Shown one piece after another: positions 55,036-62,131 of a stretch of DNA of 64,000 nucleotides. The DNA is taken from positions 1,116,001 to 1,180,000 of the forward strand of contig NZ_JACCCC010000001.1 in NCBI RefSeq assembly GCF_013408795.1. Direction: 5' to 3'. Under the pieces are notes generated by a model. It was not told the origin of the DNA, ran no database searches, and saw only the letters and a program-made list of their open reading frames with translations. The translations under genes were made by a program, and so were the position numbers. The DNA is from Spinactinospora alkalitolerans. GTDB taxonomy: Bacteria > Actinomycetota > Actinomycetes > Streptosporangiales > Streptosporangiaceae. Position 1 is the stretch's first letter, and every line of letters starts with the position of its first letter.

Positions 55036-55998
55036 TCACGCGGGCACGGCCGCCATCTCCCGCACGGGCTGCGCCGGGTCGGGGTCGGCGACGACCTCCA
55101 CGCCTTCCAGGTCGATGTCGCCGGGGCCGGGGATGGTGGTGCCCGGCAGCGCCACCGCGGCGCCGCCCCAGGCGACCGCGCGGCGCAGGCGCTCGGCCGG
55201 TGCCGACTCGTCGAGGAGGTAGCCGGCCAGCGCGCTGTCGCCGGCCCCGACCGTGCTGCGCGGAACGATCGGCGCGGTGCCCGCCCACCAGGTCCGCTCC
55301 GGTTCGACCAGCAGGGCCCCGTTGCCGCCGAGCGTGACGAGCGCGGCGCGGCCGCCCCAGCCGAGCAGCTCGCGGGTGGCCTCGACGACGTCGCCGATCG
55401 TGGGCAGTTCACGGCCGAACAGCTCGGCCAGCTCGTCGTGGTTGGGCTTGAGCAGGTCGGCGGCGCCCGCGCGGGCCGCGGCCTCCAGCGGTCGGCCCGA
55501 GGTGTCGACCGCGACGGGTACGCCGTGCGCCCGCGCGATCTCGGAGAGGCGCACGTAGAAGTCGTCCGGCGTGCCGGCGGGCAGGCTGCCGCCGGCCACG
55601 AGCCAGTCCGGTCCGTGCGCCAACTGGGCCTCGACGGCCCTCAGCAGCGCTGCGGCCTCGGCCTCCTCCAGCGTGGCTCCGGCGACGTTGAGTTGGGTCG
55701 TCGTCCCGTCGGCTTCGGCGGTGGTGACGTTGCAGCGGGTCACGGCGGCGACGGGGACGCCCACGGCGGCGATCCCCTGCTCGCCGAGGAGCGCGGAGAG
55801 CTGGGCGCCCTCGGCGCCGCCGACGGGCAGCACCGCCACGGTCTGGCAGCCGTGGTTGCGCAGCGCGCGGGAGACGTTGACGCCCTTGCCCCCGGGGTGT
55901 GCGAGGGCGGTTCGGATGCGCAGCACCTCGCCGCGGGCGAAGGCGTCGATCTCCAGGGTGCGGTCGACACTGGGATTGGGCGTGACTGTGAGGATCAT
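55036..55998 (-). CDS. fruK: 1-phosphofructokinase (PfkB family)
   Basis: A 320-residue PfkB-family hexose kinase of the 1-phosphofructokinase/tagatose-6-phosphate kinase group, converting fructose 1-phosphate to fructose 1,6-bisphosphate. MILTVTPNPSVDRTL at the start, the HPGGKGVNVSRAL segment, KPNHDELAELFG and the anion-hole/catalytic-base TVGAGDSALAG near residue 250 are diagnostic. Normally it is in one operon with the fructose PTS; here it is 22 kb away and alone. ATG 55998 is preceded by AAGCGAGC. Confidence 0.92.
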   Translation of the reverse strand: MILTVTPNPSVDRTLEIDAFARGEVLRIRTALAHPGGKGVNVSRALRNHGCQTVAVLPVGGAEGAQLSALLGEQGIAAVGVPVAAVTRCNVTTAEADGTTTQLNVAGATLEEAEAAALLRAVEAQLAHGPDWLVAGGSLPAGTPDDFYVRLSEIARAHGVPVAVDTSGRPLEAAARAGAADLLKPNHDELAELFGRELPTIGDVVEATRELLGWGGRAALVTLGGNGALLVEPERTWWAGTAPIVPRSTVGAGDSALAGYLLDESAPAERLRRAVAWGGAAVALPGTTIPGPGDIDLEGVEVVADPDPAQPVREMAAVPA

Positions 55999-56126
55999 TC
56001 GAGCTCGCTTCGGGTCCGGCGGTGGCTGGTCTCCGCTGTCGGGTCGGAGTCGGGATGCGTCGGAGGGGGCGAGGCCGATGGCGTCGGCGGCATCGGCTCC
56101 CGATCGCGGGCGGGGGCGACGGTCCC

Positions 56127-56153
56127 ATCCTAGACCAACAGGTCTAAACCAAT
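56127..56153 (-). promoter_or_regulatory. fruK promoter region with inverted repeat and GntR/DasR-like site
   Basis: TAGACC-AACA-GGTCTA (56131-56146) is a perfect six-base inverted repeat, and the overlapping GGTCTAAACCA differs by one base from the GGTCTAGACCA core of DasR-type dre sites. On the minus strand TAGGAT (56127-56132) overlaps it as a possible -10 box. This suggests repression of fruK by a GntR-type regulator, which is an inference. Confidence 0.35.
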
Positions 56154-56351
56154 TCGGCAGCGGAGGTGAATTCCGCGGTTCGATGCGCCCGGCGGCGGAG
56201 GTCCGAAGCGGAGCCGCGCCATTCGCCGTTAACACGGCTTCCGGCGTTTGACAACCCTTGCATTAATGTTAGGTAGATTACTAAAGTTAAGGCGTCGCTA
56301 ACGGAACGGATCGTTGTCGCCACCTGGGGTCGCTCGTGGCCCGGCGCCGAC

Positions 56352-56365
56352 TGGGAGCGCTCCCA
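56352..56365. promoter_or_regulatory. CebR/CelR box upstream of the mannanase
   Basis: TGGGAGCGCTCCCA is a perfect copy of the 14-base palindrome bound by the LacI-type regulators CebR (Streptomyces) and CelR (Thermobifida fusca), which release DNA on binding cello-oligosaccharides. It is 181 bases upstream of the mannanase ATG. A TTGACA at 56248-56253 lies about 100 bases further upstream. Confidence 0.9.
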
Positions 56366-56414
56366 GGCAATCGTAAGCAGTGATCCGGTGTGCGCGCGCC
56401 ATGTTCCGACCCGA

Positions 56415-56511
56415 GCGTGCGGGCCCTGATCCCCCGGGGCTCGCACGCACCCACCACGGCGCCTCGCGGAATGCGGCCGGCGCCCCGGCTCCCGGCCGCA
56501 TCCCGCGAGGC
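56415..56511 (+). other. Two strong hairpins in the mannanase leader
   Basis: Between the CebR box and the mannanase start are a 12-base stem with one G-U pair (56415-56426 with 56437-56448, ten-base loop) and a 20-base stem with one mismatch (56461-56480 with 56492-56511, 11-base loop). Together they fill most of the leader. They could terminate transcription entering from upstream, protect the mRNA or act as an attenuator. Confidence 0.6.
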
Positions 56512-56546
56512 CCTTCCCCCGCTGCGCCGAACCCCCGAGGATGATC

Positions 56547-57890
56547 ATGAAAACGCGGTTCACGATCGCGGGCGCGACAATCGTCGCGCTCCTGATCTCG
56601 ATGTTCGCCCTGATCCAACCCGCGCAGGCCGCGACCGGCTTCCACGTGGAAGACGGCCGCCTCTACGACGCCAACAACAACGAGTTCGTCATGCGGGGCG
56701 TGAGCCACCCGCACGCCTGGTACCCGGGCGAGACCGATTCCTTCGCCGGCATCAAGTCCCACGGCGCCAACACCGTGCGCGTCGTCCTGAGCAGCGGCCA
56801 CCAGTGGACCAGGAACGACGCGGCCGACGTCGCCGACGTCGTCTCGCTGTGCAAGGCCAACCGGCTCATCTGCGTGCTGGAGGTCCACGACACGACCGGC
56901 TACGGCGAGTCGGACGCGGCCGCGACGCTGGACCAGGCCGTCGACTACTGGATCGACATCCGCGATGCGCTCGTCGGCCAGGAGGACTACGTCCTCGTCA
57001 ACATCGGCAACGAGCCCTACGGCAACGACGAGGCCACCTACTCCTCCTGGGCCTCCGACACCTCCGACGCGATCAACCGGCTGCGCGACGCCGGCTTCGA
57101 CCACACCATCGTGGCCGACGCGCCCAACTGGGGCCAGGACTGGTCGTTCACCATGCGCGACAACGCGGCCGGGGTGTTCGCCTCCGACCCGGACCGCAAC
57201 ACCGTCTTCTCGATCCACATGTACGGGGTCTTCGACACCGCATCCGAGGTGAACGGCTACCTCAACGCGTTCGTCGACGCCGGGCTGCCGATCATGGTCG
57301 GCGAGTTCGGCCACGACCACTCCGACGGCGATCCCGACGAGGACACGATCATGTCCACGGCGCGCTCCCTCGGCGTCGGCTACATCGGCTGGTCGTGGAG
57401 CGGCAACAGCGGCGGGGTCGAGTACCTCGACATGGTCGACGACTTCAACGCCGACAGCCTCACCTCCTGGGGCGAGCGGATCTTCAACGGCCCGGACGGC
57501 ATCGGCGAGACCGCCGAGGAGGCCTCCGTCTACGACGGCGCGCCCGGCCCCGACCCGACCGACCCGCCGGACCCGACCGACCCGCCGGCCCAGGGCGGCT
57601 GCACGGCCGAGTACTCGATCGTGGGCCAGTGGCAGGACGGCTTCCAGGGCAAGGTCACGGTGACCGCCGGCGACTCCGCCATCAGCGGCTGGGAGGTGAC
57701 CTGGACCTTCCCCGGCGGCCAGTCCATCTCCTCGGCGTGGAACGCCTCGGTCGCCGGCAGCGGCTCGGCCGCCACGGCGGCCAACGTGGGCTACAACGGC
57801 ACCCTCGGCGCCGGGGCGAGCACCGAGTTCGGCTTCATCGGCTCGGGAAGCGCCGCCACCCCCTCCGAGGTCACCTGCACGGCCGACTGA
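56547..57890 (+). CDS. Secreted GH5 endo-beta-1,4-mannanase with CBM2
   Basis: A 447-residue secreted enzyme: signal peptide to about QAAT (29-30), GH5 catalytic domain (about 31-330), a Pro-Asp-Thr linker (about 334-348) and a C-terminal CBM2 (about 350-447) bounded by Cys352 and Cys444. The catalytic acid Glu156 is in NIGNEPYGN and nucleophile Glu253 in MVGEFGHDH. RGVSHPHAWYPG, LEVHDTTGYGE and GYIGWSWSGN are typical of subfamily 8 mannanases such as the Thermobifida enzyme. ATG 56547 is preferred because GAGG is six bases upstream; ATG 56541 would be too close. CBM2 binds cellulose, anchoring the enzyme to plant cell walls. The CebR/CelR box places it in the cellulose-degradation regulon. 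Confidence 0.94.
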   Translation: MKTRFTIAGATIVALLISMFALIQPAQAATGFHVEDGRLYDANNNEFVMRGVSHPHAWYPGETDSFAGIKSHGANTVRVVLSSGHQWTRNDAADVADVVSLCKANRLICVLEVHDTTGYGESDAAATLDQAVDYWIDIRDALVGQEDYVLVNIGNEPYGNDEATYSSWASDTSDAINRLRDAGFDHTIVADAPNWGQDWSFTMRDNAAGVFASDPDRNTVFSIHMYGVFDTASEVNGYLNAFVDAGLPIMVGEFGHDHSDGDPDEDTIMSTARSLGVGYIGWSWSGNSGGVEYLDMVDDFNADSLTSWGERIFNGPDGIGETAEEASVYDGAPGPDPTDPPDPTDPPAQGGCTAEYSIVGQWQDGFQGKVTVTAGDSAISGWEVTWTFPGGQSISSAWNASVAGSGSAATAANVGYNGTLGAGASTEFGFIGSGSAATPSEVTCTAD

Positions 57891-57922
57891 CGCCCGCGTC
57901 GGCGCGACACCTCCGACCGACC

Positions 57923-57948
57923 GGTGGCCGGGCGCGCGCCCGGCCACC
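57923..57948. terminator. Terminator of the mannanase gene
   Basis: GGTGGCCGGGCG and its complement form a near-continuous 26-base palindrome 32 bases after the stop codon. Confidence 0.7.
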
Positions 57949-57970
57949 GCGGCGGTGGTACACGTGGACG

Positions 57971-58288
57971 GTGAGCATCGCGACGCTGCAGGACCTGCTG
58001 GCCGACTTCGCCGACCGCCGTGACTGGGGGCGCTTCCACACGCCGAAGAACCTGGCCATGGCGCTGGCAGGGGAGGCGGGGGAGCTCGCCGCCGAGTTCC
58101 AGTGGCTCGACCCGGAGCAGTCCGCCCGGGTCATGGACGATCCGGCCAAGGCCGAGGCGGTGCGCCTGGAGATGGCCGACGTCCTGAGCTACCTGCTGCG
58201 CCTCGCCGACGTCCTGGACGTGGACCTCGAAGCAGCGGTGCGGGAGAAGACCGCCGTCAACGAGGCCCGCTTCCCCGCAGGGCGGTAG
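57971..58288 (+). CDS. MazG-like nucleotide pyrophosphohydrolase
   Basis: A 105-residue all-alpha NTP pyrophosphohydrolase of the MazG-like/dCTPase group that removes non-canonical or surplus nucleotides. The metal site is formed by GEAGELAAEFQWL (E-x2-E) and RLEMADVLSYLLRLAD (E-x3-D). GTG 57971 is the only good start after the terminator hairpin; no clear ribosome site precedes it. Repeat copy D begins 31 bases after the stop. Confidence 0.85.
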   Translation: MSIATLQDLLADFADRRDWGRFHTPKNLAMALAGEAGELAAEFQWLDPEQSARVMDDPAKAEAVRLEMADVLSYLLRLADVLDVDLEAAVREKTAVNEARFPAGR

Positions 58289-58319
58289 CGGCGCCGACGG
58301 CCCTTTCGCGCGTCCCGCA

Positions 58320-58454
58320 CCGGTGTTCGACGACCGGGTTCGCACAGGGGGGCTGCTGTCGCAGTGCGCGCAAGCCGTCGGCGGTACAGCGGGTCCGAGC
58401 CCTGGAAATCCCACCCCGACCCGTGAACGCGGCGCGGCGGTCAGAGCTCGATCA
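58320..58454 (+). repeat. Dispersed intergenic repeat, copy D
   Basis: About 135 bases reading CCGGTGTTCGACGACCGGG at the left and ...GGTCAGAGCTCGATCA at the right. The right end supplies the stop codon (TCA, TGA on the minus strand) of the nuclease gene. Copy E at 59381-59511 is the inverted partner, so the two right ends face each other across the nuclease gene. Confidence 0.9.
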
Positions 58455-59267
58455 GTCCAGCAGGCTCTTGGGGATGACCTCCTCGCGCAGGGCGCGGGAG
58501 ACGTCCTCGGCGTCGCCGATGTGTCCGATGTGGTCGGTGCGGCGGCGGACCTGGGCGCGGACGGCCTCGACCACGGCCTCGCTCTGCAGCACCTCGGCCA
58601 GCGGCGCACCGGCCAGGGCCGCGCGCCACCGGCGCAGGGTCTCCAGCCGCTCGTGCTCGACGGCCTCCTTGCTCAGGTGGAACAGCGCGTCCACCGTGGC
58701 CTCGGGCTCTCCCTCACCGAGCAGGTCGACGTCGAGGATCAGCTCGGTGCCCGCCGCCTCGCCGACCGTCAGGTGATAGGCCTGCCACACCCGGCCGTTG
58801 GTGAGCATCAGCCATTCGACGCCTTCGTCGGCCGCGTTGGTCCGCACCTGGCGCAGGTTTCGGGCATCGAGATTCTGGCCGCACCGCTTGACCTCAATGA
58901 AGGCGAAAATGCGGTCGCCGATTCGCAGTCCGTAATCGACGGACTCGCCCTTGGTCCGGTATTCGGTCGTCAGGTCGTCGTATTTGCTGTATCCGAGCCC
59001 GTCGCTGAGGAAATCGGTGACCAGCATCCGGGTGTCGCCCTCGTTGGCGTCACGCTCCAGCAGGTCACTCAGTGGCCTGGTGAGACGCTCGACGGCGGTG
59101 GCCAGCCGGCGCCGTGCGTCGGCCTCCCACCGCGGGACGGGATTCCCGGCGAGGGGGAATTCTCCGGTCCTGGTCAATACCTGGGTCGCGTCCGCATCCA
59201 TGGGCGTGCTGAATTCCATTCCGTGCAACGTCGGCTCGGTCGTGCGCCCTCTCGGAGAATGCGCCAC
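58452..59267 (-). CDS. PD-(D/E)XK nuclease, type I restriction R-subunit-like N-terminal domain
   Basis: A 271-residue protein with the nuclease fold of HsdR N-terminal-type domains. The catalytic residues are Asp111 in ESVDYGLRIGD and Glu125-x-Lys127 in FIEVKR, preceded by the conserved DFLSDGLGY helix and followed by NAADEGVEWLMLTNGRVWQAYHL, the typical post-catalytic segment. There is no helicase domain and no methylase or specificity gene nearby, so it is a stand-alone nuclease-like protein, possibly an anti-phage effector or a regulatory relic. Start is GTG 59267 or ATG 59219; neither has a good ribosome site. It is flanked by inverted repeat copies D and E. Confidence 0.8.
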   Translation of the reverse strand: MAHSPRGRTTEPTLHGMEFSTPMDADATQVLTRTGEFPLAGNPVPRWEADARRRLATAVERLTRPLSDLLERDANEGDTRMLVTDFLSDGLGYSKYDDLTTEYRTKGESVDYGLRIGDRIFAFIEVKRCGQNLDARNLRQVRTNAADEGVEWLMLTNGRVWQAYHLTVGEAAGTELILDVDLLGEGEPEATVDALFHLSKEAVEHERLETLRRWRAALAGAPLAEVLQSEAVVEAVRAQVRRRTDHIGHIGDAEDVSRALREEVIPKSLLD

Positions 59268-59311
59268 TGAATGGGAACGATAACCGTCTGGGCGGTATCT
59301 GGCAAAACGAG

Positions 59312-59339
59312 CCGAATAGGCGCGGCCGCGCCCATTCGG
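59312..59339. promoter_or_regulatory. 28-bp palindrome upstream of the nuclease gene
   Basis: CCGAATAGGCGCGG followed directly by its complement with one mismatch, 45 bases before the GTG start. It could be an operator or a cruciform-type structure guarding the gene from read-through. Confidence 0.45.
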
Positions 59340-59380
59340 GGAAGGGGGACGGGAGCGGGCGGGGCGTCGCCGGGTGCCTC

Positions 59381-59511
59381 ATCGAGCTCTGACCGCCGCG
59401 TTCGCGGGGCGAGGCGGGACTCTCAGGCGTCCGGGCCCGCTGGGCCGCCGGCGGCTTGCGCGCACCGCGGCAGCCGACCCCTGTGCGAACCCGGTCGTCG
59501 AACACCGGTCA
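59381..59511 (-). repeat. Dispersed intergenic repeat, copy E (inverted)
   Basis: Read on the minus strand it begins TGACCGGTGTTCGACGACCGGG, the TGA being the stop codon of the MarR gene, and ends ...GGTCAGAGCTCGATGAG. It is close to copy D (shared GGTTCGCACAGGGG and GCGGTCAGAGCTCGAT). Together with D it forms inverted repeats around an 0.9-kb segment carrying only the nuclease gene. Confidence 0.9.
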
Positions 59512-59886
59512 GCCGAGGTGCTCGGCGAGCACGGAGCGGTGGGTGGGCCGGGCCAGGGCGTGCAGGTCGCGGCCGGTGTCGGTGACGGCCACGAACATCG
59601 CCCGCCGGTCGTTCTCGCACATCGTGCGGGTGGCCAGGCCGCGCCGCTCCAGGCGCGCGACCGTCCGCGACAGGGCGCTCTGGCTCAGGTGCATTCCGGC
59701 GGCCAGGTCCTGCATGCGGAACTTGCAGTCGCCGGCGTCCACGAGCAGGTCGAGCGCCTCGAACTCGCTCATGCCGATGCCGTGCCGCTCCTGCAGCGCG
59801 CGGTCCAGCGCGCACGACAGGTCGTGGTAGCAGGCGAGCAGATCGCGCCACCTGGCGGTCAGCTCCCCCTCACGTGTCGGCGTCAT
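59509..59886 (-). CDS. MarR family transcriptional regulator
   Basis: A 125-residue winged-helix repressor; the core is MSEFEALDLLVDAGDCKFRMQDLAAGMHLSQSALSRTVARLERRGLATR, split here over two helices and the recognition helix, with the wing at CENDRRAMFVAVTDTG. It is slightly short for MarR (about 140). ATG 59886 has no Shine-Dalgarno sequence, but TAAGCT on the minus strand (59894-59899) ends seven bases upstream, matching a leaderless transcript. Divergent from an MFS efflux gene with operators between, the classical MarR arrangement. Confidence 0.9.
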   Translation of the reverse strand: MTPTREGELTARWRDLLACYHDLSCALDRALQERHGIGMSEFEALDLLVDAGDCKFRMQDLAAGMHLSQSALSRTVARLERRGLATRTMCENDRRAMFVAVTDTGRDLHALARPTHRSVLAEHLG

Positions 59887-59918
59887 GGCGCGCAGCTTAA
59901 CATGCGCGCACAACATAT

Positions 59919-59965
59919 GTCCACGCATTAAATGCGTGGACATTAAATGCGCACGCATGTAATGT
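59919..59965. promoter_or_regulatory. Two MarR-type operators
   Basis: Site 1: GTCCACGCAT-TAA-ATGCGTGGAC (59919-59941), perfect ten-base arms. Site 2: ACATTAAATGCG-CA-CGCATGTAATGT (59940-59965), 11 of 12 matched. They adjoin and share the ATGCG half-site. Site 2 overlaps the possible ATG starts of the MFS gene, so repressor binding would block both directions. Confidence 0.75.
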
Positions 59966-61458
59966 CGGCGCCCGTGACCACCACAGCACCCACATCGACG
60001 ACATCCGCTCCCCGAACCGGCGCGGAAGAGGACCCGCGCTGGCCCGCGCGACTCTGGGGCCTGCTCATCGTCCTGTGCCTCGCGCTGTTCCTCGACGGCC
60101 TGGACGTGTCCATGGTCGCCGTGGCGCTGCCGTCCATCGGCGCCGAACTGGGCCTGGCGACCGCGGAACTGCAATGGATCATCAGCGGCTACGTGCTCGG
60201 CTTCGGCGGCCTGCTGCTCCTCGGCGGCCGCACCGCCGACCTGCTCGGCCGGCGCGACGTCTTCCTGATCGCCCTGGCGGCGTTCGCCGCGGCCTCCCTG
60301 CTCGGCGGGCTGGTCGACAGCGGACCCCTGCTCATCGCCACCCGATTCGTCAAGGGCATCGCCGCGGCCTTCACCGCGCCGACCGGGCTGTCCATCATCA
60401 CCACGACCTTCGCCGAGGGGAAGCAGCGCAACCGGGCGCTGTCCGTCTACACGATCTTCGGCGCCAGCGGATTCTCCTCCGGGCTGATCTTCGGCGGCCT
60501 GATGACCGGCCTGGGCTGGCGGTGGACCTTCTTCTTCCCGGTGCCGATCGCCCTGGCCGCCCTGATCGTCGGCATCGCGCTCATCCCCAGGGACCGCCCC
60601 GCCGCCAAGGGCGGCTACGACATCCTCGGCGCGGCCTCCTCGACGGCGGCCATGCTGATCCTCGTCTACACCGTGGTCACCGCCCCCGAGGTCGGCTGGC
60701 TGGCACCCCGGACCGTGGCGCTCTTCGTCCTGGCCGCGGCACTGGCCGCCGCGTTCATCGCCGTCGAGCGGCGGGTGGCGCACCCGCTGGTGCGCCTGGG
60801 AATCCTGCGCAGGGGCACGCTGGTGCGCGCGAACCTGGCCATGATGGCGCTGTTCGGCTCCTTCGCCAGCTTCCAGTTCCTGCTCACCCTGTTCCTGCAG
60901 CAGGCGCTGGACCGCACCCCGCTGCAGATGGCCCTGGCCCTGCTGCCCGCCGGGCTGCTGGTGGCGCTCAGCGCGTTCTTCGCCGACCGGCTGATCGACC
61001 GCTTCGGCACGCCCCGGCTGATCGCCGCCGGACTGCTCGCGCTGTCGGCGGGATACCTGCTGTTCCTGCGCGTGGACACCGACCCGGTCTACGTCACGAT
61101 GATCCTGCCCACCGCGATTCTGCTCGGCACGGGCTTCGCACTGGGCTTCCCGGCGATCAACGTGCAGGCCACCACCGGCGTCCACGACGACGAGCAGGGC
61201 CTGGCGGCCGGGCTGGTGCAGACCTCCGGCCAGGTCGGCGGCGCACTGGTCCTGGCCGTGACGACAGCGATCATCTCGGTCGACCACGCCACCGGCGAGG
61301 GGAGCCCGGAAGGGGCCTCGGCGGCTCAGATGCTCGCCCAGTTCCAGCCCGGCCTGATCTTCGTCACCGCGGTGGCGGTCACGGGCGTGGCGGTGACCCT
61401 CCTCCCGCTCCTGCTGAAGAAGAGGTCCCGCCCCTCAGCGGCCACGGGGGCCCGCTGA
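59962..61458 (+). CDS. DHA2 (EmrB/QacA) family MFS drug efflux transporter
   Basis: A roughly 500-residue transporter with about 14 hydrophobic segments. Motif A reads GGRTADLLGRR, and FLDGLDVSMVAVALP in helix 1 (motif D1-like) is typical of DHA2 drug/H+ antiporters. Starts at ATG 59947, ATG 59962 or GTG 59974 are possible; none has a ribosome site and the first two lie inside the second operator. It is presumably derepressed when MarR binds a drug-like ligand. No substrate can be assigned. Confidence 0.9.
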   Translation: MSAPVTTTAPTSTTSAPRTGAEEDPRWPARLWGLLIVLCLALFLDGLDVSMVAVALPSIGAELGLATAELQWIISGYVLGFGGLLLLGGRTADLLGRRDVFLIALAAFAAASLLGGLVDSGPLLIATRFVKGIAAAFTAPTGLSIITTTFAEGKQRNRALSVYTIFGASGFSSGLIFGGLMTGLGWRWTFFFPVPIALAALIVGIALIPRDRPAAKGGYDILGAASSTAAMLILVYTVVTAPEVGWLAPRTVALFVLAAALAAAFIAVERRVAHPLVRLGILRRGTLVRANLAMMALFGSFASFQFLLTLFLQQALDRTPLQMALALLPAGLLVALSAFFADRLIDRFGTPRLIAAGLLALSAGYLLFLRVDTDPVYVTMILPTAILLGTGFALGFPAINVQATTGVHDDEQGLAAGLVQTSGQVGGALVLAVTTAIISVDHATGEGSPEGASAAQMLAQFQPGLIFVTAVAVTGVAVTLLPLLLKKRSRPSAATGAR

Positions 61459-61475
61459 GGGGACCGCGGACGGCG

Positions 61476-61513
61476 CGCCCGCCGGCACGAGTCGCCCCTC
61501 GCGCCGGCGGGCG
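61476..61513. terminator. Hairpin between the MFS gene and a converging small gene
   Basis: CGCCCGCCGGC and its exact complement form an 11-base stem with a 16-base loop, 17 bases after the MFS stop. Confidence 0.6.
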
Positions 61514-61563
61514 GGGCCGGATGCGGCCGCACCCGAGGAAGGCCCGGCGCCTCGGCCGCGCCC

Positions 61564-61797
61564 TCAGGCGCAGTAGCTCCCCCGGGCCGGCCAGGTGCCG
61601 GTGCGTCGGAGCTCGCGCATGATCTTGGAATGGGCGCACCGCACGGCGTGGCCGGCCTCCGGGGCGGCTTCGCGCAGGTCCCCGCTGTCGGCGTCGATCA
61701 CCATCCGGAACCTCTCGGGGGCATCGCCGAACCCGCAGCGGTAGACGACGCCACCGGCCTCCTCGCCGATCCGCGCGAAATACACCAGGATCGCCAT
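61564..61797 (-). CDS. Small hypothetical protein
   Basis: A 77-residue soluble protein starting MAILVYFARIGEEAGGVVYRCGFGDAP, with a possible beta-hairpin at the N-terminus and a Cys at the extreme C-terminus (SYCA). ATG 61797 has GGCGGAGCG upstream. I do not recognise the family. Its 5' end lies close to the methyltransferase remnant on the other strand. Confidence 0.55.
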   Translation of the reverse strand: MAILVYFARIGEEAGGVVYRCGFGDAPERFRMVIDADSGDLREAAPEAGHAVRCAHSKIMRELRRTGTWPARGSYCA

Positions 61798-61842
61798 CGT
61801 CGCTCCGCCTTCCCATGGGTACTCGGCGACCGCACCGCCATC

Positions 61843-62016
61843 ATGGCGCACGCGCGGCCGCTGCCGCACGGCCTCGATCGGGCGCACGGCGTCCCGCCCG
61901 AGGCGCTGGAACTGGTCGACGCCGCGGTGGAGATCCCCATGGTCGGAACGGGTACGAGCCTGAACGTGGCGGTGGCCGGATCACTGGTGCTCTACAAACT
62001 CGCCGGTCTGCTCTGA
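61843..62016 (+). pseudogene. C-terminal remnant of a SpoU/TrmH-type RNA methyltransferase
   Basis: From about 61885 the frame encodes GVPPEALELVDAAVEIPMVG followed by SLNVAVAGSLVLYKL, which is SpoU/TrmH motif 2-3: the IPM-x-G...SLNVAVA knot segment that binds SAM at the extreme C-terminus. Nothing upstream in any frame resembles the rest of the ~150-270-residue domain, and the converging small gene and its promoter occupy that space. The fragment is therefore a decayed or truncated gene. Confidence 0.75.
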
Positions 62017-62131
62017 AGGGGACCGGGACGGGTATGGCACCGTGCAATGGGAACCCGGCGGAGCGGGCAGGCTGTCAGGAGCCGGCCGATTTCTCGGCAC
62101 CCGTCCCCGAAAGAAAGGCAGGGGTGCAGCC

